Part shown: positions 40,492 through 49,606 of the stretch, in pieces | Position numbering within the stretch: the first letter of the stretch is position 1 | Layout of the letters: each line of letters opens with the position of its first letter | NCBI RefSeq assembly: GCF_000237805.1 | Contig: NZ_CM001376.1 | Coordinates: 1,292,349-1,356,348 of the forward strand | Length of the DNA: 64,000 bases | DNA from: Jonquetella anthropi DSM 22815 | Lineage (GTDB): Bacteria; Synergistota; Synergistia; Synergistales; Dethiosulfovibrionaceae | Direction of reading: 5' to 3' | Translations under genes and position numbers: made by a program | The notes under the pieces: generated by a model | Told to the model about the DNA's origin: nothing | The model's input: only the letters and a program-made list of their open reading frames with translations | The model's database searches: none

Positions 40492-42414
40492 TTGGCCAGA
40501 GCTGTGCAGCGTGATGATCTGCTTTCTTTTCGTTTCCTTTCCCGACCGGCCGTTTCGCCCGACGGCGGGACGATCGCCTTTTTGGTTCACCGGGCAGACA
40601 AGGAGTCAAACCGTTACGAGTCAAACATTTGGACGTGCCGCCTCAGCGACGGCGTTCTTCGGCAGATGACCTTTTCAGGAAGAGAAAAGTTTTTCTGCTG
40701 GAGCCCGGACGGCTCGTCGCTCGTCTTCGCTTCCGAGCGGACCGACGACGAGGGGACGGTCTTTTACCGGCTTTCTCTCGAAGGCGGGGAGGCCCAACGT
40801 CTCTTTTCCCTGCCCCAGAAGGCCGGGGCCGTCTGGGAGCTGCCTGACGGGCGTTTCCTCGTTCGGGCCCGCTGGGTTCCGTCAATTGAGAACCCGGATG
40901 AGGCCAACTATCAGATTTTTGACCAGCTGCCGTTCCTTGCGAACGGCCAAGGGTACATCGGTTCGGAACGGACCGGCTTAGGCGTTTATGCCCCTCAATC
41001 CGGGACTTGGAAGCGGCTGACCGACGAGACGTTCGACTTGGCAAGCTGCACGATGAAGGACGACTTCAGCCAAGTCCTCGCCGTGGGCTGCTCTTTTACC
41101 GACGTGAAGCCCCAGACGAACAGCGTCTGCCTGTTTGATCTGGCCGACGGGACGTCGCGAGATTTGACCGAAGGCCTCGCGATGTCCTTTTCGTCCGCCG
41201 GCTGGCATGGAGACGACGTGATCGCGACCGGGTGCGACCGCGCGGACCGCGGAGTCCACAAGAACCCGACGTTTTTCAAGCTGGCCGACAGCGCTTTGAC
41301 GCCTCTGAGCCCGACGCTCGACACCGGCCTTCACAGCACGGTTGGCTCGGACTGCCGGTACGGCCAGGCCGATCAGACGGGCGAGTTCTTCGACGACGGG
41401 CTCGGCCTGGTTTACTGTTCCACCGAAGGGTTCCGAAGCTTCCTTTTCCGGCTAAACGCCGACGGTTCGAGCAGCCGGCTGACCGACCTGTCGTCTGTGG
41501 ATTCGTTCTGCGTCCGATCGGGCGTCACGGCGTTCGTCGGGATGGAGCCGAACGGCCTGCAGGAGCTTTACGTTCTGAACGGCTCGGGCGTCCGGCGGCT
41601 GTCCCACTTTAACGACGCAATTTTGAGTGAGCTTCAGGTGCAGCCGGCGCACTACGTTTCAGTTCAGTCAGGCGACGTGACGCTCGACGGCTGGTACATT
41701 GAGCCGCTGAACTGCCAGCCGGGGAAAAAGTACCCGACGATCCTGAACATTCACGGCGGCCCGCGGGGAGTTTACGGCGACGTGTTCTTCCACGAGATGC
41801 AATGCTGGGCCGCTCAGGGGTACGGCGTGATTTTCACGAACCCGCGGGGCAGCGACGGCCGTGGAAACGATTTTGACGATATTCGGGGGGCGTACGGCGT
41901 CACTGACTACGGCGACCTGATGGCGTTTGCCGAGTGGTGCGCGGCTCATCTGCCGTTTGTGGATTCCGATCGGCTTGGCGTCGCCGGCGGTTCGTACGGC
42001 GGGTTCATGGTCAACTGGATGGTGACCCACACGGATCGGTTCAAGGCGGCCTGCGCCCAGCGGCCGATCAGCAACTGGGTGTCCAAGTTCGGCAGCTGCG
42101 ACATCGGCTACTACTACGTGGAAGATCAGCACGTAGGGCTGCCGTGGGACGGCAGGCCCGGCCCGTGGGACGATTCGCCGCTCAAGTACGCGGCGAACGC
42201 GAAGACGCCTCTGCTGCTCATTCAGTCGTCTGACGACTTCCGCTGCGAGGCCAGCCAGTCGTTCCAGATGTTTACGGCGATGAAAGTGTTGGGCGTGCCC
42301 TGCCGGATGTGCTTCTTCCACGGGGAAAATCACGAGCTGAGCCGCAGCGGCAAGCCGCGCAACCGGCTGGCGCGCCTGCGGGAGATCAGCCGATGGTTCG
42401 ACGAGATGCTGTAA
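40492..42414 (+). CDS. S9 family (acylaminoacyl-peptidase-like) peptidase
   Basis: A 640-residue cytoplasmic serine peptidase: an N-terminal beta-propeller (residues about 10-390) and a C-terminal alpha/beta hydrolase. The nucleophile is S501 in GGSYGGF, the acid is near D581 and the base is H614 (HGENHEL). It cleaves short peptides that fit the propeller cavity. Translation starts at TTG, supported by GAAGGAGG seven bases upstream. TATAAT at 40446-40451 is a likely -10 box. No signal peptide is present, unlike the S9 peptidase at 55.5 kb. Confidence 0.92.
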   Translation: MARAVQRDDLLSFRFLSRPAVSPDGGTIAFLVHRADKESNRYESNIWTCRLSDGVLRQMTFSGREKFFCWSPDGSSLVFASERTDDEGTVFYRLSLEGGEAQRLFSLPQKAGAVWELPDGRFLVRARWVPSIENPDEANYQIFDQLPFLANGQGYIGSERTGLGVYAPQSGTWKRLTDETFDLASCTMKDDFSQVLAVGCSFTDVKPQTNSVCLFDLADGTSRDLTEGLAMSFSSAGWHGDDVIATGCDRADRGVHKNPTFFKLADSALTPLSPTLDTGLHSTVGSDCRYGQADQTGEFFDDGLGLVYCSTEGFRSFLFRLNADGSSSRLTDLSSVDSFCVRSGVTAFVGMEPNGLQELYVLNGSGVRRLSHFNDAILSELQVQPAHYVSVQSGDVTLDGWYIEPLNCQPGKKYPTILNIHGGPRGVYGDVFFHEMQCWAAQGYGVIFTNPRGSDGRGNDFDDIRGAYGVTDYGDLMAFAEWCAAHLPFVDSDRLGVAGGSYGGFMVNWMVTHTDRFKAACAQRPISNWVSKFGSCDIGYYYVEDQHVGLPWDGRPGPWDDSPLKYAANAKTPLLLIQSSDDFRCEASQSFQMFTAMKVLGVPCRMCFFHGENHELSRSGKPRNRLARLREISRWFDEML

Positions 42415-42427
42415 ACTTTTTCCGGCT

Positions 42428-42462
42428 AAAACGGGAAGGGCCATGCGCCCTTCCCGTTTTTT
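42428..42462 (+). terminator. Intrinsic terminator of the S9 peptidase gene
   Basis: AAAACGGGAAGGGC pairs with GCCCTTCCCGTTTT, followed by TT. Confidence 0.88.
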
Positions 42463-42593
42463 GACGGCCGGCCCTTCGGTCCAACTCGTTTGAGCGAAGG
42501 ACTGTCAGCTTATTAAATTTTCTTGAGATAAACGAATATTCCGTCTTCGAACGAGTTTCCCCACAAAACGCTCAGAGCAGGATAGAATGAATT

Positions 42594-42653
42594 ACAGGCT
42601 TTTGTGCCCTGTGCATTTCAAGTTCGATGCACCTTATTTTAGGGGTATCCCTA
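42594..42653 (+). promoter_or_regulatory. Structured leader of the 42.7-47.7 kb operon
   Basis: Three small stems follow each other before the ribosome site: ACAGG/CCTGT (42594-42612), GTGCAT/ATGCAC (42611-42632, sharing two bases with the first) and TAGGG/CCCTA (42640-42653). Upstream, TAGAAT is a possible -10 box and AACTCGTT...AACGAGTT an interrupted inverted repeat (about 42482-42564). No known riboswitch is recognised. Confidence 0.4.
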
Positions 42654-42674
42654 TTCTCTAAGGAGGCTGGTTGG

Positions 42675-43256
42675 ATGAAACGCATTCTCGCATTGAGCGC
42701 CTTGGCAGTCATGCTGATGGGCAGCGCGGCTTTTGCCGCTTTGAGCGGCGCTGATGTTCCCAAGGGCAACGATCCTCTGCTGATTACCAACGCTGGGCAG
42801 GGACCCGGAGGCAAGATGGGACGTCTGCTGTTCACCCGCGCCGGGGTTCAGGGGCTGACGTACAACGCCGAACCGAAGGCCGACGACGTGGAAGCCGGCG
42901 GGTTCAAGACGATGGTAGTGGTTATTGGGTCGTCCGCCAAAGGGCTGGGCGCTTCGGGCATCACGATCGATCAGGAAATCGACCGGCTCGTTCCGATGCT
43001 CGACCGGGCGAAGAGTCTGGGAATCCAGATTGTGACTGCTCATATCGAAGGCAAGGCCCGCCGCGGGAAGCCCGGCAGCGCCGACGAGCGGTCCATCGAC
43101 ACGGTTCTTCCCTACGCCGACTACATTGTCGTCAACAAGGAAAGCGACGAGGACGGACGGTTCACCGAGTTCGCCCATGAGCACGACATTCCCATTACGT
43201 ACCTTGACAGCGCTATGGATCTCAAGGCCTACGCCGAGGCGATGTACAAGAAGTAA
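42675..43256 (+). CDS. Exported DUF6305-like protein
   Basis: 193 residues from the ATG at 42675 (AAGGAGG upstream). A signal peptide (MKRILALSALAVMLMGSAAFAA) is followed by a Rossmann-like domain: DPLLITNAGQGPGGKMGRLLF, MVVVIGSSAKGLGASGITIDQE, IQIVTAHIEGKARRG, VVNKESDEDGRF. I place it tentatively in DUF6305, a periplasmic family of amino-acid fermenters. As first gene of an operon with a carboxylate-type permease it may be a substrate-binding or sensing component. Confidence 0.65.
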   Translation: MKRILALSALAVMLMGSAAFAALSGADVPKGNDPLLITNAGQGPGGKMGRLLFTRAGVQGLTYNAEPKADDVEAGGFKTMVVVIGSSAKGLGASGITIDQEIDRLVPMLDRAKSLGIQIVTAHIEGKARRGKPGSADERSIDTVLPYADYIVVNKESDEDGRFTEFAHEHDIPITYLDSAMDLKAYAEAMYKK

Positions 43257-43311
43257 CGGCCTCTGACGCGCCTTATCCGGGCGCTTTGTCTGATTGGAGG
43301 ATGTGTGCCCT

Positions 43312-44607
43312 ATGTACGCGGAGACATCAATTGTTTTAGCGGCAATGGTGGTGACGTTCGCCCTAGCCAGCTGGAAACTTAAGTCACCGGAGATTTCCAT
43401 GGTCATCACGGCAGTCGTCGGCGCGCTGGTCGGCCGGCTGGGCTTTCCCGTCCGGCTGCTCGTCGAAGGGACGTTCACCTACTTCGACGTGGCGTTCACG
43501 TTCCTCACCGCTTCAATTTTCATCAACTTTTACAAGGAAACCGGCGCGATGGACACGCTGGTGCGCAAGATGGTCGACCGGTTCTACGACAGCCGATGGA
43601 CGCTCTTTTTCCTTCTGGCGGTCATCATGCTCATTCCCGGAGCTCTGACCGGCGCCGGCAGCGTTTCCATGTTCGTCGTGGGCGGCATGGTCGCGACGGT
43701 GCTGCGGTTTATGGGCATCAGAGACGACCGAATCGTGTCGTTCATCTACGTGACGTCGATGCTGGCCGCCGTGGCGCCGCCGATTAACCTGTGGGTCATG
43801 CTGATGTGCGCTCAGGCGAATATGCCCTACGTGGGCTTCGACGTGCCGCTCTTGGCCCCGATTATCCTGATCACGATCTTCACGGTGTTCTACCTGCTCC
43901 GGGGCGCCAAGCCGCAGGAAAAACAGGTGATCCTTGACTCCCTGCCCCCGATTCCCGAGGGCATGAGCTGGTTCCGGATTTTGACGCCGCTCGTTGTCTT
44001 CATCGCGCTGATTCTGGCGTCCAAGTACGCGGCGTTCTACGTGCCCATTCTGGGCATTCCGCTGATCTTCATTCTCTCCACGCTGGTCGCCATGCTCCTG
44101 TCGCCCCGCAAGGTCGGCGCCAGAGGCTGGCTCAAGGTGCTGAACGAGACGACCGAGCAGGTGTTCCCGCTGCTTGCAACGGTTATCAGCGTCGGCGTTC
44201 TGGTCAACATCATGACGGCTACCGGCGTGAGAGGCCTGATCGCCATCACGTTTGTCACCCTGCCGGTGGCTCTGATTTACGTGTTCGCCCCGATCGTTCT
44301 GCCGTTTGCCCAAGGCTCGCTGAGCTACAGCAGCGGCATTATCCTCGGCACGCCTCTGATTTTCCTGTTTAACTCCATCGGCGTGAACGTGACCATCGTG
44401 GCGACGGCGCTGAGCCTGATTTACCCGCTGGGCGACTGCCTGCCGCCGTCCCGCATTTCCGGCCGCGTGGCGATTGAGGTTTCGGACTATAAGGGCTCGT
44501 ATATGTCGTTCTTGCGGTCCATCGTCGTGCCTGCCGTCTTCATGGCGGCCGTGGCGCTGGTCATGCTGATTTTCGCCAACAAGTTCCGTTGGCTCATCGT
44601 CTATTAA
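43312..44607 (+). CDS. TRAP-type/DctM-like permease
   Basis: A 431-residue inner-membrane protein with about twelve hydrophobic segments. Features of DctM-like and ion-transporter superfamily permeases are visible: GALTGAGSVSMFVVGGMV, YVTSMLAAVAPPINLWVMLM and the C-terminal half-repeat with DCLPPSRISG. The ATG at 43312 is preferred (GGAGG at 43296-43300). The substrate is unknown, but the downstream deacylase and dipeptidase suggest an acylated amino acid or dipeptide. The two halves look like an inverted repeat, as in these transporters. Confidence 0.8.
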   Translation: MYAETSIVLAAMVVTFALASWKLKSPEISMVITAVVGALVGRLGFPVRLLVEGTFTYFDVAFTFLTASIFINFYKETGAMDTLVRKMVDRFYDSRWTLFFLLAVIMLIPGALTGAGSVSMFVVGGMVATVLRFMGIRDDRIVSFIYVTSMLAAVAPPINLWVMLMCAQANMPYVGFDVPLLAPIILITIFTVFYLLRGAKPQEKQVILDSLPPIPEGMSWFRILTPLVVFIALILASKYAAFYVPILGIPLIFILSTLVAMLLSPRKVGARGWLKVLNETTEQVFPLLATVISVGVLVNIMTATGVRGLIAITFVTLPVALIYVFAPIVLPFAQGSLSYSSGIILGTPLIFLFNSIGVNVTIVATALSLIYPLGDCLPPSRISGRVAIEVSDYKGSYMSFLRSIVVPAVFMAAVALVMLIFANKFRWLIVY

Positions 44608-44620
44608 GGAGGCCGGACAG

Positions 44621-44806
44621 ATGGACGAATTTCTTCGTTTCGCCAATGAAATCATTCACCAGTTCTATTTCATCATGTCCGGAGTGGTCGCTCTGGTGCT
44701 GCTGCGTGGGCTGTTCGCCCGCAACACCCGCAGGACTATCGTGTACGATATCGTCTACGCCTACACGATTATCCCCTTCCTGCTCCGTGCGCTGCACATC
44801 AAGTAG
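44621..44806 (+). CDS. Small membrane protein, 61 aa, transporter accessory
   Basis: MDEFLRFANEIIHQFYFIM..., with two hydrophobic helices (about 14-28 and 42-57) and an Arg-rich loop between. AAGGAGG precedes the ATG. It lies 13 bp after the permease gene and 12 bp before the deacylase gene, so it probably is a small subunit of the permease. No known family is recognised. Confidence 0.75.
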   Translation: MDEFLRFANEIIHQFYFIMSGVVALVLLRGLFARNTRRTIVYDIVYAYTIIPFLLRALHIK

Positions 44807-44818
44807 GGAGGCCGGACA

Positions 44819-46024
44819 ATGACTCAGAACTCTTCTCAGGCTCAAGGCGCGTACGAGACCGGCAAGACGATCCGTCAGCTGGTCTTCCTCGCGCTGGCGC
44901 TCGTGCTGGCGTTTTTCGGCGGCAAACAGTTCGTCGAGCTGCGCAACACGAGAGAAGCGATCGTCGTTTCGCCGGCGTTCACGAAAATGTACATGCTCAG
45001 CGACTGGTTCGCCCCTCTTAAGGGAACTGGCATGGACACGCCGGTGTACCTGTTCGATTCGGGCAAGCCGGGCGGGACGATGCTCTACTTGGGCGGCACT
45101 CACCCGTACGAGCCGGCGACGATGGTTTCAGCGTACGTCATTATGGAAAACATTAAGGTCGACGCGGGACGCGTGTTCGTCATTCCTCACGCCAACCGCA
45201 GCGGCGCGACGGTCGGCATGCTGGGCAACGCCTACCCGCTCACCTTCGGCATCAAAACGCCTTGGGGCGAGAAGCGGGTCCGCATCGGAGACCGCAACTC
45301 TTCGCCGCTGGATCAGTGGCCTGACCCGTTCACCTACGTTCATTACCCGTCGGGCCAGAACTTGGACTACACCGACTCGCGCAACCTGAACCGCTCCTAC
45401 CCGGGCCGGCCCGGCGGTTCGCTGACCGAACAGCTGGCGTTCGCCCTGATGGAGCTGACCCGCAAGGAAAAAGTAACCCTTTTCGTGGACAGTCACGAGG
45501 CGTCCCTGATGTACCCGGTGGTCGCCACGTACGTGGCCCACGATCGGGCGCTTGATATGGCGATGATGGCCGCGATGGAGCTCACGGCGACCGACTTCCC
45601 AATGAAGTGCGAGTCCTCGCCGAAGGGGCTGCGCGGCCTGTCCCACCGCGAAGTGGGCGACTTCGCACCGACGCCCTACGTTATCCTGATGGAGACGCCT
45701 GAGCCGTTCATCGACCGGGTCGCCGGCAAGATCACCGAAGACCTGATGGTGGAAGGCAAGGACGAGTTCCTTCAGACCGCGGCTGAGCACGGCCTGCTGT
45801 TCTGCGACTACGATATTTCGGTCGGCGCTCCCATTTGGGATCGGGTCGGCCGTCACCTGTCCGGCACTCTGGCCATGCTGCGCAACATGAATGACTTTCT
45901 CAGCGACCCGGAGCGGACCATTCAGGTCTCGTTCCCGGACTATCAGGCTGTGAAGGCCAACGGGTTGGGCGCGTACCTGCACAACCCCGCCGAGGCAGAC
46001 CCGTCAAAGGTTTTCTGGGACTAG
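44819..46024 (+). CDS. Succinylglutamate desuccinylase/aspartoacylase-family protein
   Basis: 401 residues with an N-terminal membrane anchor (about 20-34) and an M14-type zinc carboxypeptidase fold. The zinc ligands are probably H95 and E98 (GGTHPYEP) and H226 (VDSHEA). The ASTE/ASPA blocks ANRSG and NLNRSYPG are present. It should remove an acyl group from an amino acid at the membrane, probably on the outer face. Its substrate would be taken up by the permease encoded just upstream. AGGGAGG precedes the ATG. Confidence 0.85.
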   Translation: MTQNSSQAQGAYETGKTIRQLVFLALALVLAFFGGKQFVELRNTREAIVVSPAFTKMYMLSDWFAPLKGTGMDTPVYLFDSGKPGGTMLYLGGTHPYEPATMVSAYVIMENIKVDAGRVFVIPHANRSGATVGMLGNAYPLTFGIKTPWGEKRVRIGDRNSSPLDQWPDPFTYVHYPSGQNLDYTDSRNLNRSYPGRPGGSLTEQLAFALMELTRKEKVTLFVDSHEASLMYPVVATYVAHDRALDMAMMAAMELTATDFPMKCESSPKGLRGLSHREVGDFAPTPYVILMETPEPFIDRVAGKITEDLMVEGKDEFLQTAAEHGLLFCDYDISVGAPIWDRVGRHLSGTLAMLRNMNDFLSDPERTIQVSFPDYQAVKANGLGAYLHNPAEADPSKVFWD

Positions 46025-46096
46025 TCAGTCCCTGCAGCACAGCTCCGCGCGCTCATTTCTTGTGGCGAACCATTTGACCGACGAGGAGGATGAACG

Positions 46097-47713
46097 ATGA
46101 AGAAACGTACACTTGGCCTGCTTGCCGCCGCTGCCGGACTGGTCCTTGCTTCCGGATCCGCCTGGAGCTGCACCGTGCTGGGCATCGGCAAGAACGCTAC
46201 CGCCGACGGCAGCGCGATGATCACGCACAACGACGACTCACGGACCGCAAACTCCCGGCTCTTCATTATTCCTGAAGCTGACTGGCCGGAAGGGTCCAAG
46301 CGCCCGATCATCAAGGACGCTCACGGCTACGAGGGCGACGCTCAGCAGATGGACGAAATTGACCAAGTTCCTCACACGTACCGGTATTTCTTCTCCCGCT
46401 ACTCGTTCATGAACGAAAAGGGCGTGGCCATCGGCGAGGCGACCAACGGCGTTCAGGTGACCGACGAGCGGAGCAAGAAAGTTCAGCAGATCATGGAAAA
46501 AGACGCCGTCGGCTCTGCCGACGCTTGGGTCGTTCAGGACGTCGCTCTTGAGCGCGCCAAGACTGCCCGCGAGGCCGTTTCCGTCATGGGCAAACTGGTC
46601 GAGGAAGTCGGCTGGTACGACTCCGGCGAGACCATGCCGATCACCGACGGAAACGAAGTTTGGATCATGGAGTTCTACGGCAACAAGATTTGGGCCGCGT
46701 GGCGCGTGCCGGATGATCAAGTGTTCGTGGCCGCCAACCGGGCTCGGCTTCGCCACCTTGACCTGACCGACAAGGACAACGTGATGTACTGCCCCGACCT
46801 GGTCGACTACGCCGTCAAGAACGGCTTCATCGCCAAAGAAGACGTCAACATGAAGGACTTCAGCCCGGCGGACGTGTACTCGCCCAACACCGAGCTGTAC
46901 GCCATGCGCCGCGAGTGGCGGGTGTTCTCGCTCATCGCCCCGGAAAGCTTCAAAGGCGGCCCGGACGACCTCGAGATGCCCATGTCCTTCAAGCCTGACA
47001 AGAAGCTGACCGTGGACGACGTGTTCCGGATCACCGGCGACTGGTACGGCGGCACCGATTACGACCTGAGCAAAGGCCCCGCTGCCGGTCCGTGGGGCAA
47101 CCCGCTTCGCTACGCCAACTCCTCTAAGGAAAACCCCGACGCCACGTGGGAGCGGTCCATCAACATGATGCGCACCTGCTACGTCCACATCGCCCAGGTC
47201 CGCGGCGACCTGCCGGAAGAGGTCCGCGGCATCAGCTGGTACGGCTACGGCGCACCTGACACCACCTACATCACCCCGCTTTGGCCCATCATGACCGAAC
47301 TGCCCGCCCTCTACTCGATCGGCGACCGGTTCCACGACTACGACAGCAAGTCGGGCTGGTGGACCTGCACCCGCGTGCAGGAACTGGCGACCCTTCACTA
47401 TCAGGACGCCAGAAAGGACATTCACGCTGCCCGGGAGCCCAAGCTGAACGCGCTGTACCTGCAGACCCGCATGATTCAGGACAAGGCCGCCGAACTCATC
47501 AAGGACGGCAAACGCGACGAAGCGATCAACCTGATCACCCAGTTTGCGTGCGCCAACGCCACCGACTGGCACGAGCGCTGGCTCGCCCTTGGCGACAAGC
47601 TCATGCAGCGCTACTCGCTGGGCTACGTGAACTACAAGACCACACCGTACCCCGAGTGGTGGAACAAGTTCGTCGGCTACGGCTCCGTCGAACGCAAGAA
47701 CAAGAGCAAGTAA
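46097..47713 (+). CDS. Secreted C69-family dipeptidase
   Basis: A 538-residue Ntn-hydrolase of peptidase family C69. The signal peptide ends at SAWS, and mature Cys25 (CTVLGIGKNATADGS) is the predicted nucleophile freed by cleavage. GEATNGVQVTD and TDGNEVWIMEFYG are family blocks. It hydrolyses dipeptides in the periplasm. GAGGAGG precedes the ATG. It is the last gene of a five-gene peptide/acyl-amino-acid scavenging operon that ends at the terminator at 47.73 kb. Confidence 0.9.
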   Translation: MKKRTLGLLAAAAGLVLASGSAWSCTVLGIGKNATADGSAMITHNDDSRTANSRLFIIPEADWPEGSKRPIIKDAHGYEGDAQQMDEIDQVPHTYRYFFSRYSFMNEKGVAIGEATNGVQVTDERSKKVQQIMEKDAVGSADAWVVQDVALERAKTAREAVSVMGKLVEEVGWYDSGETMPITDGNEVWIMEFYGNKIWAAWRVPDDQVFVAANRARLRHLDLTDKDNVMYCPDLVDYAVKNGFIAKEDVNMKDFSPADVYSPNTELYAMRREWRVFSLIAPESFKGGPDDLEMPMSFKPDKKLTVDDVFRITGDWYGGTDYDLSKGPAAGPWGNPLRYANSSKENPDATWERSINMMRTCYVHIAQVRGDLPEEVRGISWYGYGAPDTTYITPLWPIMTELPALYSIGDRFHDYDSKSGWWTCTRVQELATLHYQDARKDIHAAREPKLNALYLQTRMIQDKAAELIKDGKRDEAINLITQFACANATDWHERWLALGDKLMQRYSLGYVNYKTTPYPEWWNKFVGYGSVERKNKSK

Positions 47714-47726
47714 CCTGTTCATAAAA

Positions 47727-47761
47727 CACGCGGCCGTTCGTTGGACGGCCGCGCATTTTTA
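47727..47761 (+). terminator. Intrinsic terminator of the scavenging operon
   Basis: CGCGGCCGTT pairs approximately with ACGGCCGCG across CGTTGG, then CATTTTTAT. Confidence 0.85.
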
Positions 47762-47788
47762 TCTTCCCTCTCTCCGAGGTGTTCGGAC

Positions 47789-48694
47789 TTGAAGCTCATC
47801 AGACTGACCGCCGTTATTCTCCTGGCCCTCTGCTCCACGAGCCGCCCCGCGCCGGCGCTCGAATCGGCCGGCCGGCTCATGGCTAGGTGCGAAGCCGTTC
47901 TCTGGCAGCAGAAGCAAGACGCCGGACGCGGCCTTGAACTCGCTGACCCAAACCACAGCGGCCTGATCGGCCCGGAGTGGAGCCCGCTGGTCACGGATAT
48001 CGGCCATTGGGGCGACAAGGTCGCTTCCGCCCGGCCCGAAATGGCCGACGCGCTGGCCGGATATTTCCGCCGCGCCCGGCTGAAACGCGGCGACGTGATT
48101 GCAGTCAACGCCAGCGGCTCGTTCCCCGGCTTCCTTTTGGCTACGCTCTGCGCCGCTCAAACGCTCGGACTGCAGCCAGTCGTCGCCTACTCGCTCGGCG
48201 CGTCCAGCTACGGCGCGACCGATCCGAACTTCCCTTTTCCAGCCGCCTTGGAAATCCTGCGCCAGCGCGGCCACCTGAAGGACTTTCCCCTCTTGATTTT
48301 CCCCGGCGGCTCTCAGGACCGAATGGAACAGACGCTACTCGAGGCCCCGCAGCCGACCGTCAAAGCGCTGATGAATCGCTGGCCTCAAAACGCCGTCTTC
48401 CCGGACTCGCTGGACGACGGCATCGCCCGGCGGCAGAAGTTCTTCGACTCGTACCCGGTCAAGTGCTTCGTCTCCATCGGCACGCCTGAGACGAGCACCG
48501 GCCTCGGCGACGAGATTTTAAAGCTCCCGCGGGGGCTCGTCCTTCCAGTGGCTAATTACCCGCTCGCCCAAGGGCTCATCTGGACGTACCTCCGGCGCGG
48601 CATTCCGGTAGTTCACCTGCTCTACGTCCGGGCTATCTGCCAAGACAATCGCGTCGTCTGGCACGACCAGCCCGACGCGCCAATCGCCCGATAA
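47789..48694 (+). CDS. Poly-gamma-glutamate system protein PgsW-like
   Basis: 301 residues from a TTG (47789, GAGGTG seven bases upstream) with an N-terminal hydrophobic signal (LKLIRLTAVILLALCS). ADPNHSGLIGPEWSPLVTDIGHW, then RGDVIAVNASGSFPGFLLATLCAAQTLGLQPVVAYSLGASSYGA, match the poly-gamma-glutamate system family (TIGR04332-type). No pgsB/C/A genes are in the window, so a role in polyglutamate capsule is inferred from the family alone. The stop codon lies inside a 28-bp inverted repeat. Confidence 0.7.
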   Translation: MKLIRLTAVILLALCSTSRPAPALESAGRLMARCEAVLWQQKQDAGRGLELADPNHSGLIGPEWSPLVTDIGHWGDKVASARPEMADALAGYFRRARLKRGDVIAVNASGSFPGFLLATLCAAQTLGLQPVVAYSLGASSYGATDPNFPFPAALEILRQRGHLKDFPLLIFPGGSQDRMEQTLLEAPQPTVKALMNRWPQNAVFPDSLDDGIARRQKFFDSYPVKCFVSIGTPETSTGLGDEILKLPRGLVLPVANYPLAQGLIWTYLRRGIPVVHLLYVRAICQDNRVVWHDQPDAPIAR

Positions 48695-48744
48695 AGAACC
48701 GGCCGCTTCAGAAAAATCTGAAGCGGCCGGTTCTTTATCGGGCG
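48685..48744. terminator. 28-bp perfect inverted repeat acting as bidirectional terminator
   Basis: The arms 48685-48712 and 48717-48744 are perfectly complementary over 28 bp, with an AAAA loop. The left arm includes the stop codon of the upstream gene. The convergent methyltransferase gene ends 8 bp beyond the right arm. Stems of intrinsic terminators are usually far shorter. Confidence 0.85.
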
Positions 48745-48751
48745 ACGAACT

Positions 48752-49429
48752 TTATCCCCTCGACGGCTTCCGGCACCGGAAACAGATCATCGAGCCGCTG
48801 GGCTTCCAGCACTCAACCGTGTAGTCGCGGGCGAGGCGAGCTCTCAGTTCCGACGCGGTCGGATGCGGCTCCATGAATATGCCCCACCGGGTGTACAAAT
48901 TTTTCACGAAAAAGTCAGTCCGGCGCGAAACGCCGCGGACGTACGTGCAGCCGACAAACCACCCGCCGGGGCGAATGACCCGGAGTATTTCGCTCAGCGC
49001 GTCCTCTTTTTCGGGGAAGCAGTGGTACCCGTTCATGCAGAGGACACCGTCGAAACTTTCGTCCTCAAACGGCAGCTCCCCCACGTCTCCTTGGGTGAGC
49101 GTGACCTGCGGGACCGACTTCCCCGCCCGACGCCTGAACCGCTCCAGCATGACCGGCGAGTAGTCGAGGCAGACGATCTCCGCGTTTGGAAGCTGCTGAT
49201 ACATCTGAAGAGTGAACACTCCCGTGCCGGCCGGCACATCGAGCATTCGCCCTGAAAAGTCCTTGGGGAGCATGTCCAGCACGATTCGAGCCTCAGTCCA
49301 CGAGTTTTTCTCGCCCCAGAAAATTCGATTGTACAGCCTGTGATACCAGCGCTTGCCGGTTAAAAAATCGTCGTACCGCATGTCGTCCGCCGTCAGATTT
49401 CTGATGAACGCGTCGTTTACCCGCTTCAT
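48752..49429 (-). CDS. Class I SAM-dependent methyltransferase
   Basis: 225 residues from the ATG at 49429 (GGAGG upstream). SAM motif I is MLDVPAGTGVFTLQM, the acidic loop end is IVCLDYSP, motif II is LTQGDVGELPFEDESFDGVLCMNGYHCF and motif III is LRVIRPGGWFVG. It resembles UbiE-like and quinone/small-molecule methyltransferases. The substrate is unknown. It is monocistronic, with TATAAT on the reverse strand at 49494-49499. Confidence 0.85.
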   Translation of the reverse strand: MKRVNDAFIRNLTADDMRYDDFLTGKRWYHRLYNRIFWGEKNSWTEARIVLDMLPKDFSGRMLDVPAGTGVFTLQMYQQLPNAEIVCLDYSPVMLERFRRRAGKSVPQVTLTQGDVGELPFEDESFDGVLCMNGYHCFPEKEDALSEILRVIRPGGWFVGCTYVRGVSRRTDFFVKNLYTRWGIFMEPHPTASELRARLARDYTVECWKPSGSMICFRCRKPSRG

Positions 49430-49551
49430 TTCGCGCCTCCTGAGCAAAAGGCTGGCGGCGAAATGCCGTCAGTCAGATCGGTTAAGCTAACTTATTATAA
49501 CCCTTGTTGAAGCTAGAGAAAGAACGCCGGGACTGGACGGATTCAGCCAAA

Positions 49552-49586
49552 TAAAAAAAAGAGGACGCCCGAGCGGGCGTCCTCTT
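49552..49586 (-). terminator. Intrinsic terminator of the abg operon
   Basis: Reverse strand AAAGAGGACGCCCG pairs with CGGGCGTCCTCTTT, followed by five more T. Confidence 0.9.
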
Positions 49587-49606
49587 TAGAACTCTGAGCA
49601 AAAAGC

